Below are positions 13,646 through 21,425 of a stretch of DNA of 64,000 bases, in pieces; the stretch's first letter is position 1; each line of letters starts with the position of its first letter. This stretch comes from Stenotrophomonas sp. MMGLT7 (lineage in GTDB: Bacteria > Pseudomonadota > Gammaproteobacteria > Xanthomonadales > Xanthomonadaceae). Location of the stretch: positions 1 to 64,000 of the forward strand of contig NZ_JAJOZS010000008.1 of assembly GCF_021168555.1 (NCBI RefSeq). The letters are read 5' to 3'. Made by a program: the position numbers and the translations under genes. Under the pieces are notes generated by a model. That model was not told the origin of the DNA and made no database searches. It worked only from the letters and a program-made list of their open reading frames with translations.

Positions 13646-14026
13646 ATGAAGATCACGGACGACCAAACAACTCCTGAAGCTTTGGAGGCATTCGGCCTTC
13701 AGGCAACTCAACTACTCTGCTCGGGCGACTTCTCCACCTTAGCCAAGCATTTTGGTTATGCGCTGGCCTACGACAGAGACCCAGCTGTTGCTATCCGTGA
13801 GGAGCTTTCATCTAGCCTCGCAGAGTTGGGTGCATCTTCGCTTGGCCCACCCCAATCAGGCCTGTCATCCGTGAGCTACTTCACCTCAAATGATACGGGG
13901 TTGCTCGCACTTGTTGAGCAACGCATTCCCACGGACAATGAGCGCCACATCCTGCTGGAGCTCATTGTGTCCATAACTGGCTCGGATAAGCATCTTGTGC
14001 TGGAGCAGGTCAGTGCCGCGGCCTAA
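13646..14026 (+). CDS. Hypothetical soluble protein, cassette 29
   Basis: 126 residues, ATG at 13646 five bases after R'. An alpha/beta protein rich in acidic residues; the opening (a helix, then LLCSGDFSTLAKHFGYALAY) resembles NTF2-like folds, but the match is weak. No signal peptide. Stop supplied by attC. Confidence 0.55.
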   Translation: MKITDDQTTPEALEAFGLQATQLLCSGDFSTLAKHFGYALAYDRDPAVAIREELSSSLAELGASSLGPPQSGLSSVSYFTSNDTGLLALVEQRIPTDNERHILLELIVSITGSDKHLVLEQVSAAA

Positions 14027-14080
14027 CAATTCATTCAAGCCGACGCCGCTTCGCGGCGCGGCTTAATTCAAGCGTTAGGC
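14021..14080 (+). other. attC site 29
   Basis: R'' GCCTAAC, R' GTTAGGC, 60 bp, canonical hairpin. Confidence 0.95.
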
Positions 14081-14084
14081 GGCA

Positions 14085-14390
14085 ATGCAGAGATTTCTGG
14101 CCAACATAGCTCTATCGATCATTCTTTTGGCTGTTCCGGTTGTGGCGCAGCTGACCATGCCGTTGCCAAATTCGAGGGGCATCGATGTGCTGCTGTACTC
14201 TCCGTTCCATTACGCGTTATTTCTGCTAGCGCTTATCTTGTTCTTAGCGCTAAACATTTGCCTTTCCAGCAAGAGCAAAGCAAGGCTACGGCGAGGTGCG
14301 GCATTGGGCGGAGTTGCTACTATTGCTTGGTTTTCAGTGTCTTTTCTAGTTATTACCCAGCTGCATTTGAACTTGGGTGGCCAGTTGTGA
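14085..14390 (+). CDS. Small membrane protein, cassette 30
   Basis: 101 residues with three predicted helices (about 5-24, 40-60, 75-94) and a basic loop SSKSKARLRR between helices two and three. ATG at 14085 four bases after R'. Function unknown. Confidence 0.6.
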   Translation: MQRFLANIALSIILLAVPVVAQLTMPLPNSRGIDVLLYSPFHYALFLLALILFLALNICLSSKSKARLRRGAALGGVATIAWFSVSFLVITQLHLNLGGQL

Positions 14391-14400
14391 GCCTCTTGCC

Positions 14401-14460
14401 GCCTAACAATTCATTCAAGCCGACGCCGCTTCGCGGCGCGGCTTAATTCAGGCGTTAGGC
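14401..14460 (+). other. attC site 30
   Basis: R'' GCCTAAC, R' GTTAGGC, 60 bp, canonical hairpin. Confidence 0.95.
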
Positions 14461-14464
14461 GGCC

Positions 14465-14728
14465 GTGGAAGCTTCTTCTTTCATCGTTGAGTTCCACCCG
14501 TATCTAGCGGAGGATCGTTGGGCCGATTTCCTTAGGGCGGTTGGTACGGCGGGAGCCACAAGCACTTGGCAGTCCTCGCATCGTGTTGAGCTCACCTGCA
14601 TCAAACGTAGCCAGCTCCAGCACGTGGGGTACATCATTTATAAGATTGGTCAGCCGATTCTATGCAATGTGGTCGGCGTTACGGGTGAGGCCCAGCAGCA
14701 CGCCAGCGCTTATGCTCGGCCCGCCTAA
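14465..14728 (+). CDS. Hypothetical small soluble protein, cassette 31
   Basis: 87 residues, GTG start four bases after R'. Short helices and strands (SFIVEFHPYLAEDRWADFL), no membrane segment. The stop is provided by attC. Start weakly supported; function unknown. Confidence 0.5.
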   Translation: MEASSFIVEFHPYLAEDRWADFLRAVGTAGATSTWQSSHRVELTCIKRSQLQHVGYIIYKIGQPILCNVVGVTGEAQQHASAYARPA

Positions 14729-14782
14729 CAATTCATTCAAGCCGACGCCGCTTCGCGGCGCGGCTTAACTCAGGCGTTAGGC
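14723..14782 (+). other. attC site 31
   Basis: R'' GCCTAAC, R' GTTAGGC, 60 bp, canonical hairpin. Confidence 0.95.
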
Positions 14783-14786
14783 GGCA

Positions 14787-15071
14787 ATGAAGCTATTACT
14801 CGTATTGTTAGTCGTAGACTTCTTGGTTTATTATGCGGCGTGGCTCTATGGCTGGAGTCGGCTTGGCAACATCTCGCCGCAAGAGCGCGTCTCTCTCAAA
14901 GTGCCCAGCCCTTGGAAGGACTTCTCATATGAGCTTTTCGCATTCACGGCATCTCGTACTTTCCTCCGCATAACAGACACAGCTTCAAGGCGGGCCTTCG
15001 GCCTGACACTGGCGCTCACACCAATCCCTTTCATCTTGGTTTTGGCCTTCTGGCTGAATCTGTCCCAGTGA
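14787..15071 (+). CDS. Small membrane protein, cassette 32
   Basis: 94 residues with an N-terminal helix (LLLVLLVVDFLVYYAAWLYG) and a C-terminal helix, separated by a polar loop. ATG at 14787 four bases after R'. Function unknown. Confidence 0.6.
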   Translation: MKLLLVLLVVDFLVYYAAWLYGWSRLGNISPQERVSLKVPSPWKDFSYELFAFTASRTFLRITDTASRRAFGLTLALTPIPFILVLAFWLNLSQ

Positions 15072-15083
15072 TGCTAAGTTTCC

Positions 15084-15143
15084 GCCTAACAATTCATTCA
15101 AGCCGCCGCCGCTCCGCGGCGCGGCTTAATTCAGGCGTTAGGT
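15084..15143 (+). other. attC site 32
   Basis: R'' GCCTAAC, R' GTTAGGT, 60 bp; arms GCCGCC/GGCGC. Confidence 0.94.
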
Positions 15144-15148
15144 CTCAC

Positions 15149-15442
15149 ATGCTTAGGCTCAGTCGTACATTGGCGGTTTGTCTTCTAGCAGCTCTTACCG
15201 GATGCGACGACGGTCATCTGCGCGGCTACTTGACCAATAGCCCTGACGGGATAACCTATCTTGCAATTGCAGACGACCATAATGGCTGCCCTATCAAAGT
15301 TGATGGACAAGACTGGGAAGTCCCAGTTGGTACCCCCAAGATCATCGCTTCTGGTGAGCACAAGATTGATTGCCACGGAGGAGAGATTAGCTTTGTTATC
15401 CCAGAGGGAGTCGTGTTCAACTTTGACTACTGGGGCCCGTGA
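15149..15442 (+). CDS. Small lipoprotein, cassette 33
   Basis: 97 residues. Signal peptide ending LLAALTGC gives a lipobox; the residues after the cysteine are DD, the inner-membrane retention signal by the +2 rule. The mature part contains two more cysteines (CPIKVDG, DCHGGE) that may form a disulfide. ATG at 15149. Function unknown. Confidence 0.7.
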   Translation: MLRLSRTLAVCLLAALTGCDDGHLRGYLTNSPDGITYLAIADDHNGCPIKVDGQDWEVPVGTPKIIASGEHKIDCHGGEISFVIPEGVVFNFDYWGP

Positions 15443-15447
15443 GTGAG

Positions 15448-15507
15448 CCCTAACAATTCATTCAAGCCGAAGCCGCTTCATGGCTCGGCTTAATTCAGGC
15501 GTTAGAC
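15448..15507 (+). other. attC site 33
   Basis: R'' CCCTAAC, R' GTTAGAC, 60 bp; tip CTTCATGG breaks one hairpin pair. Confidence 0.93.
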
Positions 15508-15511
15508 CGCT

Positions 15512-15838
15512 ATGAAAGTTGTCGCAGTCTTGATCGCAGTGAGCCTTTCCGCATGCACTAGTGCTCGGCACTCTTTTGCTGCCGGCACAAATGAGAACTT
15601 GCTTGTGACAGGCTTCCCTCGCCTTCCAGTAGACGCGCGCAATGTGGCTGAGCGTTTGGCTTCATGCTCGCACTTTTATGGTGAGATTGGTGGCGACCCC
15701 GACCGCGACAAAGAGATCATGAAGTTTTTTTCAGATCTACGCTGCAGTACCATTAACAATGAGGCAGCGGCCATCCGTGCTAAGTACGCGACTGACAAGG
15801 CGGTTCAAGATGCACTCGTACAGGCCGCTAGTCTCTAG
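15512..15838 (+). CDS. Small lipoprotein, cassette 34
   Basis: 108 residues with lipobox LSAC at about residue 15. Two further cysteines (ASCSHF and RCSTIN) lie in the mature part. ATG at 15512 four bases after R'. Likely outer-membrane lipoprotein of unknown function. Confidence 0.65.
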   Translation: MKVVAVLIAVSLSACTSARHSFAAGTNENLLVTGFPRLPVDARNVAERLASCSHFYGEIGGDPDRDKEIMKFFSDLRCSTINNEAAAIRAKYATDKAVQDALVQAASL

Positions 15839-15840
15839 CG

Positions 15841-15900
15841 GTCTAACTATTCATTCAAGCCGAACTCGCTTCGCGGGTCGGCTTAATTCAGGCGTTAGAG
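15841..15900 (+). other. attC site 34
   Basis: R'' GTCTAAC, R' GTTAGAG, 60 bp; CTATTC after R'' instead of CAATTC. Confidence 0.92.
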
Positions 15901-15903
15901 CGC

Positions 15904-16320
15904 ATGGGAATTGCTGAACACTCCGTTGTCGCATTCCGAATATTCGGAGACGATCTCGTGCCGTCTGAAGTAACAAAGCTTCTGGGTCATGAACCAACCG
16001 CAGCGCACTCCAAAGGCCACGTTCGCATCGGCCCCAAAACGGGGAATCGGTACATAGAAAAGACCGGCCGATGGAGTCTTTCCGCTGAGGACAAGCGCCC
16101 AGAAGACGTGCCGGCACAGATTGTAGACATTCTTTCCAAGCTAACCCAAGATTTGACAATCTGGGAGCAGCTTAGATCAAAGTACACGATGGATCTCTTC
16201 TGTGGTGTCTTTATGGGGTCATCCAATGACGGGCTAGAGTTCTCACCGGAGTTGCTAGGGAAGATTTCGGAGCGTGGCATCATGCTGGGGCTGGATATCT
16301 ATGATCACTCAGATGACTGA
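15904..16320 (+). CDS. DUF4279 protein, cassette 35
   Basis: 138 residues. The strand FRIFGDDLVPSEVTKLLG, the later TGRWSLS segment and the length fit DUF4279, a family of small soluble proteins often found beside toxin/immunity genes but of unknown function. ATG at 15904, three bases after R'. Confidence 0.75.
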   Translation: MGIAEHSVVAFRIFGDDLVPSEVTKLLGHEPTAAHSKGHVRIGPKTGNRYIEKTGRWSLSAEDKRPEDVPAQIVDILSKLTQDLTIWEQLRSKYTMDLFCGVFMGSSNDGLEFSPELLGKISERGIMLGLDIYDHSDD

Positions 16321-16335
16321 CATCGCGGAGATGCG

Positions 16336-16395
16336 CTCTAACAACTCATTCAAGCCGACGCCGCTCCGTGGCGCGGCTTAATTCAGACGTTAGGC
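16336..16395 (+). other. attC site 35
   Basis: R'' CTCTAAC, R' GTTAGGC, 60 bp; CTCCGTGG tip. Confidence 0.92.
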
Positions 16396-16409
16396 CGCTG
16401 GGGATCTGT

Positions 16410-16856
16410 ATGGCCAGTCCAAGTAACAAGCTTCTGGTAGTCGGCGCCGTCCTCAGTGGACTCGCAGCGCTGATGCATCTAGCGTGCCTGGTGGTGGGTG
16501 CCCCGCTGTTTCGGCTCTTGGGGGCCGGAGAGCAAATGGCCCAGTTGCAATTGACCGGTGATTGGTACCCCACCGTCGTTACCCTGGCCATTGCCAGCAT
16601 TCTCCTGGGGTGGAGCGCCTACGCCCTTTCCGGATCAGGTGTGATTCGTAAGTTGCCGCTGAGACGTACTGCGCTATCCGCGATCACAACCGTCTACATT
16701 GTTCGTGGGGTCGCATTCGTGCCGGCCATGGCCTATTTCCCTGGAAACAGCATGCCGTTCTGGGCCGTGAGCTCCTCAATCTGCCTGCTGATCGGCATCG
16801 TCCATCTGGTCGGGCTTCGGCAGTCTTGGGCTAGGCTGTCTAGTGGCGCGGCCTAA
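16410..16856 (+). CDS. Four-helix membrane protein, cassette 36
   Basis: 148 residues with four clear membrane helices (about 8-30, 48-68, 85-103, 115-135). ATG at 16410 behind GGGGATCT. The layout resembles widespread DUF membrane proteins of proteobacteria, without a named function. The stop is provided by attC. Confidence 0.7.
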   Translation: MASPSNKLLVVGAVLSGLAALMHLACLVVGAPLFRLLGAGEQMAQLQLTGDWYPTVVTLAIASILLGWSAYALSGSGVIRKLPLRRTALSAITTVYIVRGVAFVPAMAYFPGNSMPFWAVSSSICLLIGIVHLVGLRQSWARLSSGAA

Positions 16857-16910
16857 CAATTCATTCAAGTCGAATTGGCTTCGCCGGTCGGCTTAATTCA
16901 GGCGTTAGCC
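16851..16910 (+). other. attC site 36
   Basis: R'' GCCTAAC, R' GTTAGCC, 60 bp; shortened stem with tip TTGGCTTCGCCGG. Confidence 0.92.
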
Positions 16911-16913
16911 CCA

Positions 16914-17360
16914 ATGAAGAATGCTCCACCCGGATACAAATGTCCTTTCTGCGGTATTGCGGCGACGCTCCCATCTCCCGCTCCAGAATCAGCCGTTGTC
17001 CTGATGGATGACAACGTTTTTGCTCTTGTTCCGGCGCACCACTACGCTGGGATAAAAGGCAACTGTCTAGTAATTCCTCGGAGCCACTACGAGAACGTAC
17101 TGGACATTCCGGACAGCCTCGGAGCCGAGTTCTTTCGTGCCACGCGCCGTCTTGCACAGGCTATGCGAGCTGCCTTCGGCTGTGAAGGAATTTCAACACG
17201 CCAGCACAATGGGGCAGCAGGCAATCAAGATGTCTGGCACTATCATCTTCATGTGTTTCCTCGCTACACAAACGATGGTCTGCATGCAGGCCCGAAGGCA
17301 CCATACAGCGCCGAAGAGCGGATCGAGTTAGCAAGCATTCTCCGCTCTGCTTTGCGGTGA
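16914..17360 (+). CDS. HIT-family hydrolase, cassette 37
   Basis: 148 residues. The histidine triad HYHLHVFPR lies near residue 116, preceded by QHNGAAGNQDVWH. The N-terminus CPFCGI is the zinc-type CxxC seen in many HIT proteins. HIT enzymes hydrolyse nucleoside phosphoramidates or dinucleotides; the substrate here is unknown. ATG at 16914, three bases after R'. Normal family length. Confidence 0.9.
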   Translation: MKNAPPGYKCPFCGIAATLPSPAPESAVVLMDDNVFALVPAHHYAGIKGNCLVIPRSHYENVLDIPDSLGAEFFRATRRLAQAMRAAFGCEGISTRQHNGAAGNQDVWHYHLHVFPRYTNDGLHAGPKAPYSAEERIELASILRSALR

Positions 17361-17394
17361 TGCGTACCTTTCTTGCAAGTTTGGCTGCAATCGG

Positions 17395-17455
17395 GCCTAA
17401 CAATTCATTCAAGTCGACACCGCTCCGCGGCGCGGCTTAATTCAAGGCGTTAGCT
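17395..17455 (+). other. attC site 37
   Basis: R'' GCCTAAC, R' GTTAGCT, 61 bp; one extra base (TTCAAGGCG) beside R'. Confidence 0.92.
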
Positions 17456-17459
17456 GTTG

Positions 17460-18002
17460 ATGGAGGCATCATTGGCAACTCAACTTGATGTAAGGCCATG
17501 CACTCCAGGGGACGAAGCAGCCTTGGCCCTTGTTGGCCAAGCCTCCTTCCTTGAGACCTTTGCAGGAATTCTGGACGGTGGCGACATCGTCGCTCATTGC
17601 ACCCAAGCGCATACCGCTGATCTTTACCGGGCATGGCTTTCGGATCCAAGTTACGCACTCTGGCTAGTTGAATGCCATCCCGGCAACGCTCCTGTCGGAT
17701 ACATGGTCGTGGCACCGCCGCAACTTCCGCTGCCTGATACTGCCGATGATTTGGAGTTGAAGCGGGTCTACCTACTTGGCAAATTTCAGGGTGGTGGTGT
17801 CGGTAGCCGGCTCATATCCGCCGCCGTCGCCTATTCCATTGCTGCTGGCGCCAAGCGCCTGCTCCTAGGTGTTTACGCGAACAACAGATCTGCTATCGGC
17901 TTCTACGAGCACGCCGGCTTCAGCAAGCTTGGTGATCGCAAGTTCAACGTCGGCGACAAGGACTATGATGACAACATCATGGGCATGCCGCTCAACACCT
18001 AG
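17460..18002 (+). CDS. GNAT acetyltransferase, cassette 38
   Basis: 180 residues. The acetyl-CoA loop FQGGGVGSRL follows the strand LKRVYLL, and the motif NNRSAIGFYEHAGF is the usual GNAT C-terminal signature. The family transfers acetyl groups to amines; the substrate could be a small molecule or a protein. ATG at 17460, with an adjacent in-frame TTG at 17457. Confidence 0.88.
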   Translation: MEASLATQLDVRPCTPGDEAALALVGQASFLETFAGILDGGDIVAHCTQAHTADLYRAWLSDPSYALWLVECHPGNAPVGYMVVAPPQLPLPDTADDLELKRVYLLGKFQGGGVGSRLISAAVAYSIAAGAKRLLLGVYANNRSAIGFYEHAGFSKLGDRKFNVGDKDYDDNIMGMPLNT

Positions 18003-18056
18003 CAATTCGTTCAAGCCGACACCGTCTCGCGGCGCGGTTTAATTCAGGCGTTAGAG
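17997..18056 (+). other. attC site 38 (R'' mutated)
   Basis: R'' reads ACCTAGC instead of ..TAAC; R' GTTAGAG intact; tip GTCTCGC mispaired. The first clearly damaged site of the array. Confidence 0.88.
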
Positions 18057-18071
18057 CTCACAGGAGAATTC

Positions 18072-18764
18072 GTGAAAAGAGCAAGGATCGGACTGGTGGG
18101 AGATTTTGATGACACAGTTGTTGCACATCAAGGCATCCCTCCTTCACTGCGAGATTCAGCCGAATCAATAGGGTTGCATCTCACTTTTGAGTGGCTCGCC
18201 ACTGACAAGATTGTCAGTGTTGAATCAGTGTCTGGATTCAGTGGCATCTGGTGCGTACCTACCACACCTTACCGCAGCATGGAAGGTGCTCTTCTCGCTA
18301 TCCAGTACGCCAGAGAAGGGCGAATTCCGTTCCTTGGAACATGCGGAGGATTTCAGCACGCGATCATCGAGTACGCCCGCAACGTTCTCGGCTGGGCCGA
18401 CGCCGATCATGCAGAGTCGTCTCCGGACACGGTATGCCCTGTCATCTCCCCGCTTGCCTGTTCTCTCGTAGAAACCACCGAGATAGTTAATATCTTCCAG
18501 GGTAGTCGCTTGGCTCAGATCTACGGAACCTTGAAGATATTCGAGGGATATCGTTGCCGCTACGGACTGAATCCGGATTTCAGGAAAGCGCTCTTGGGTG
18601 GTCCGTTGATTGGTTCCGCAGACGACGCTACTGGCGAGATACGTGCGGTGGAGCTCCTCGATCACCCCTTTTTCCTTGCAACCCTTTTCCAACCGGAGCG
18701 TGCCGCCCTCAAAGGGGAAACATCGCCCTTGATCAGAGCCTTCGTTCAGGCATGTGCAGCGTGA
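18072..18764 (+). CDS. CTP synthase C-terminal-like amidotransferase, cassette 39
   Basis: 230 residues, GTG at 18072 behind CAGGAG. A class I glutamine amidotransferase fold like the C-terminal half of CTP synthase, with the nucleophile elbow LGTCGGFQHA at about residue 93. The usual catalytic HPE near the C-terminus is replaced: FLATLFQPE has glutamine in the histidine position. Glutaminase activity is therefore doubtful and the protein may bind a ligand or act on another substrate. The opening GLVGDFDDTVVAH is also CTP-synthase-like. A standalone family of this type is known, without an assigned role. Confidence 0.8.
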   Translation: MKRARIGLVGDFDDTVVAHQGIPPSLRDSAESIGLHLTFEWLATDKIVSVESVSGFSGIWCVPTTPYRSMEGALLAIQYAREGRIPFLGTCGGFQHAIIEYARNVLGWADADHAESSPDTVCPVISPLACSLVETTEIVNIFQGSRLAQIYGTLKIFEGYRCRYGLNPDFRKALLGGPLIGSADDATGEIRAVELLDHPFFLATLFQPERAALKGETSPLIRAFVQACAA

Positions 18765-18765
18765 G

Positions 18766-18825
18766 CTCCAACAACTCATTCAAGCCCACGCCACTCCGCG
18801 GCGCGGCTTGGTTCAGGTTTTAGGT
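18766..18825 (+). other. attC site 39 (degenerate)
   Basis: R'' CTCCAAC, R' TTTAGGT; GCGTTAGG has become GTTTTAGG. The hairpin arms are still recognisable. Confidence 0.8.
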
Positions 18826-18831
18826 GCGGCA

Positions 18832-19119
18832 ATGGTCAATCCCGCGAACGTTGCAAAAGCGATCGAGTCCTTCGACTCCTGGGGAACTCCTTGGCAGTTC
18901 TTCGCCAGCGTTTCTGCATTCCCGGCACTGGGGGACGATGACCATCAATTGCTAGAGACGGCTTGGGCTTCCGCCTGCAATCGCAACATTTGGCTTTCCA
19001 TGGATAATCTTGCGTCTGGTGTCGCTGCCGCCGAGGCTGCTCTTTCGGAGAGATTCCCCTGGTTGTCGTCTCTGGCCTGCCAGCAGCTCGCAAGGGCCGC
19101 TGCGTACCAGTGGCGCTAG
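18832..19119 (+). CDS. Hypothetical soluble protein, cassette 40
   Basis: 95 residues, ATG at 18832 six bases after R'. Helical, tryptophan-rich (FDSWGTPWQFF, ERFPWLSSL), no membrane helix. Function unknown. Confidence 0.55.
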   Translation: MVNPANVAKAIESFDSWGTPWQFFASVSAFPALGDDDHQLLETAWASACNRNIWLSMDNLASGVAAAEAALSERFPWLSSLACQQLARAAAYQWR

Positions 19120-19123
19120 CGGC

Positions 19124-19183
19124 ACCTGACCATTCACTCAACCGGACGCCGCTTCGCGGCTCGACTCAGTTCGGGCGTTAGGC
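19124..19183 (+). other. attC site 40 (R'' ACCTGAC)
   Basis: R'' ACCTGAC (A to G change), R' GTTAGGC; right arm altered to GCTCGACTCAG. Confidence 0.85.
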
Positions 19184-19212
19184 ATTACTGCAAGCAATCA
19201 CAGGTTTCCGAT

Positions 19213-19608
19213 ATGGCGAAAGAAAATACATATGAGGGCGGCTGTTTGTGCGGGGCAATCCGCTTCATTGCGGTCGGTCCGGCACACAAGCCCCATACCT
19301 GCTCGTGCAAGCAATGTCAGCGACATTCCGGAGCACTCACCCAAGCCTGGATCGAGTTTTCTCAGGAGCAGGTTGAATGGGTCGGATCGGGCGGCAAGCC
19401 TTCCACGTGGCGTTCATCAGACCGGTCAAGTCGCGCATTTTGTCCAACGTGCGGCAGTACCATCGGCGCTATTGATGACCAGCCCACTCTGGCACTCGCC
19501 CTTGGCATCTTCGACTCCTCGAATCGTAAGGCGCTGGCGCCGCAGTTTCATTCATATGTCTCGAGAAGGCCGAAGTGGTGGGGCATCCACAACCCGCGTG
19601 ATGCCTGA
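19213..19608 (+). CDS. GFA-family zinc protein, cassette 41
   Basis: 131 residues with the GFA cysteine pattern: GGCLCGAIRF, then CSCKQCQRHSG, then AFCPTCGS. The family includes glutathione-dependent formaldehyde-activating enzymes, but most members have no proven activity. ATG at 19213. Similar proteins are common integron cargo. Confidence 0.9.
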   Translation: MAKENTYEGGCLCGAIRFIAVGPAHKPHTCSCKQCQRHSGALTQAWIEFSQEQVEWVGSGGKPSTWRSSDRSSRAFCPTCGSTIGAIDDQPTLALALGIFDSSNRKALAPQFHSYVSRRPKWWGIHNPRDA

Positions 19609-19649
19609 CCATTCGCTCGATCCGACGCCGCTCAGTTCAGGCGTTGGGT
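19603..19649 (+). other. attC site 41 (truncated, 47 bp)
   Basis: R'' GCCTGAC, R' GTTGGGT. The distal half of the hairpin is missing: GACGCCG runs straight into CTCAGTTCAGGC, leaving no stable fold. Confidence 0.8.
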
Positions 19650-19671
19650 CTCGCGGAAGGGCCACTGAGCC

Positions 19672-20075
19672 ATGACGGATGAGGCGCGCTATCCGCGTCC
19701 GGACCCGCTTTGGATCGAGGACCGCTTCTGGGTGTGGGTCCATCACGCGACGCTCTAGATAGGTCGGGGTGACTGTTCGAGGCAGAGGATTTTCTTGCTT
19801 TTCTGCGCGCCCACGTACTTGGGCCTATGATATTAATGGAAGAAGGCGCGCGACCGGCGGGGGTGCTCCGCGTGGAGACATCAGCCCCTTGTCGCGCTTC
19901 GCAACTTCAGGCGACAGTAGCCGCATACGATCGCGAGTCGTGCATTCGTTGCCTCTATGCGGCAGTTGATCTCTACCGCTGGCTTCGGCGCTCGGTCGGG
20001 GCTGGCCACGTGGTGGCGAATGAGGCGGCGGAAAGTATCGCGATCGCGTACTTGACGGATATCGCTGCTCGCTAA
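19672..20075 (+). pseudogene. Broken nucleotidyltransferase-like gene, cassette 42
   Basis: Frame one reads MTDEARYPRPDPLWIEDRFW and on to ATL, then an in-frame TAG at 19756. Translation past it gives IGRGD, after which a one-base deletion near 19770 moves the frame to ..FEAEDFLAFLRAHVLGPMI.. up to TAA at 20075. The joined sequence resembles the C-terminal part of aminoglycoside-nucleotidyltransferase-like proteins, but the N-terminal catalytic half is absent. The identification is tentative; the double lesion is directly visible. Confidence 0.6.
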
Positions 20076-20116
20076 CGATTCAATCTAGCCGACGCCGCCT
20101 GATTCAGGCGTTAGGC
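20070..20116 (+). other. attC site 42 (truncated, 47 bp)
   Basis: R'' CGCTAAC, R' GTTAGGC; the hairpin tip is deleted as in site 41. Confidence 0.8.
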
Positions 20117-20134
20117 GCCTCAGGGAGAGTTCAT

Positions 20135-20485
20135 ATGGGCCTCAACCGCCTCATTCCAATGCAACCCGTTGCAAGCATGCCGGCCAGCGTCGAGTTCTAT
20201 GAGAAGCTCGGCTTCTCGGTTGAGAACCGAAACGATGAATGGGGCTGGGCCATGCTCCGCTGTGGCGACCACCGGCTTATGGTCGATCAGTCCATCAATC
20301 TCCATCCGGGCATCCCCAGGACTTCGGTCCTCTATCTCTATCCGGAAAACCTACAGGACTTCCACAAGCGTGCCCGGGAGAACGGGCTGGACATTCCGGA
20401 GGTGGACGACACTTTCTACGACATGACCGAGTTCCGCATTGAGGATCCGGACGGCAATCGCCTCTGGATCGGACAAGCCAGGTGA
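20135..20485 (+). CDS. VOC-family protein, cassette 43
   Basis: 116 residues, a single vicinal-oxygen-chelate (glyoxalase/bleomycin-resistance) module: VASMPASVEFYEKLGF at the start and EFRIEDPDGNRLWIGQ at the end, with metal-site candidates in both halves. Members include antibiotic-binding proteins and dioxygenases; the function here is unknown. ATG at 20135 behind AGGGAGA. Confidence 0.88.
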   Translation: MGLNRLIPMQPVASMPASVEFYEKLGFSVENRNDEWGWAMLRCGDHRLMVDQSINLHPGIPRTSVLYLYPENLQDFHKRARENGLDIPEVDDTFYDMTEFRIEDPDGNRLWIGQAR

Positions 20486-20486
20486 A

Positions 20487-20530
20487 ACCTGACCCACGCC
20501 GCTTCGCGGCGCTGCTTAGTGCAGGACTTA
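20487..20530 (+). other. attC site 43 (remnant)
   Basis: ACCTGAC, then CACGCCGCTTCGCGGCGCTGCTTAG and GCAGGACTTA in place of GGCGTTAGG. Recognisable but probably inactive. Confidence 0.65.
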
Positions 20531-20574
20531 TTTTTTTATCGGTTCCATTCGCATCTCCCCAGGAAATTCACGCC

Positions 20575-20910
20575 TTGGATATCCCGAGAATATCCAGCAT
20601 CACGGAAAGTGCCCACCGCATCCACAATCCGTTCACGCCCGACAAGTTCGCCACGCTAGGCGCTGCATTGCGTCTGGAGCCAGGAGCACGTGTACTCGTG
20701 GCTCGGGAGAGATGCTGTGCACCTGGGCACGCGACCACGGCATCATTGGCACCGGCGTCGACATGAGTTCGTTGTTCACCGAGAAGGCGAAGGCACGCGC
20801 CGAAGAACTCGGCGTTGACGGAGCCTGGACGCCATGCCGCCTACACGCGAGAGTACCTGGGCTGGGGTGTCTTCGCGCTCATGCCGCGGTTCTATCCAGA
20901 AAAGGCCTAA
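20575..20910 (+). pseudogene. Deleted SAM-dependent methyltransferase gene, cassette 44
   Basis: The N-terminus LDIPRISSITESAHRIHNPF through RLEPGARVL is a class I methyltransferase start. The SAM loop is then broken by a deletion and frameshift near 20695, after which MLCTWARDHGIIGTGVDMS is readable in another frame. After AEELGV most of the gene is missing and the frame resumes with YTREYLGWGVFALMPRFYP and stops at 20910. A typical full gene would be about 250 codons; only about 110 remain. Confidence 0.7.
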
Positions 20911-20962
20911 ATTCATCCAGGCCGAGCCGGCTTCGCTGGTCGGCTCGATTCATGCGTCAAGC
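20905..20962 (+). other. attC site 44 (degenerate)
   Basis: R'' GCCTAAA, R' GTCAAGC; hairpin GCCGAGCCGGCTTCGCTGGTCGGC still pairs. Confidence 0.75.
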
Positions 20963-20977
20963 ACCAGGAGAAGCTTT

Positions 20978-21367
20978 GTGACAGGTTCGGTAACAGGTGG
21001 CGTGCGGCTTTTGCTTCGGCTCGAAGGCCTGGCCCTTCTGGCGGTTGGCCTGCTCGCCTATGAAAGGTTTGGCATGGGCTGGGGAGTCTTTGCGTTGTTC
21101 TTCTTCGCGCCCGACTTGTCTTTCCTCGGCTACCTGGCAGGGCCGAGGGCGGGTGCCACGTCGTACAACTTCGCGCACACTCTCGTCGGTGCCCTATCGC
21201 TGCTTGCTGCCGGGATCCTCCTGTCCGCTCCAGTAGCCGTCACGGGTGGCATCATCTGGACGACCCATATCGGCTTCGACCGTGCGCTCGGCTACGGCCT
21301 CAAGTACTCTACCGGGTTCGGGTTCACCCACTTGGGTCTCATCGGGCGTACGCGGGCTGGCGCCTGA
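20978..21367 (+). CDS. DUF4260 membrane protein, cassette 45
   Basis: 129 residues, GTG at 20978 behind CAGGAG. Four hydrophobic helices with the family signatures FFAPDLSFLGYLAGPRAGA, YNFAHT and HIGFDRALGYGLKY. DUF4260 members are small integral membrane proteins of unknown function. Confidence 0.85.
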   Translation: MTGSVTGGVRLLLRLEGLALLAVGLLAYERFGMGWGVFALFFFAPDLSFLGYLAGPRAGATSYNFAHTLVGALSLLAAGILLSAPVAVTGGIIWTTHIGFDRALGYGLKYSTGFGFTHLGLIGRTRAGA

Positions 21368-21422
21368 CAATTCATTCAAGCCGATGCCGCGTCGCGGCGC
21401 GAGTTAATTCGAGGCGTCAGCG
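21362..21422 (+). other. attC site 45 (degenerate)
   Basis: R'' GCCTGAC, R' GTCAGCG; hairpin GATGCCGCGTCGCGGCGC with mismatches. Confidence 0.78.
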
Positions 21423-21425
21423 TTC

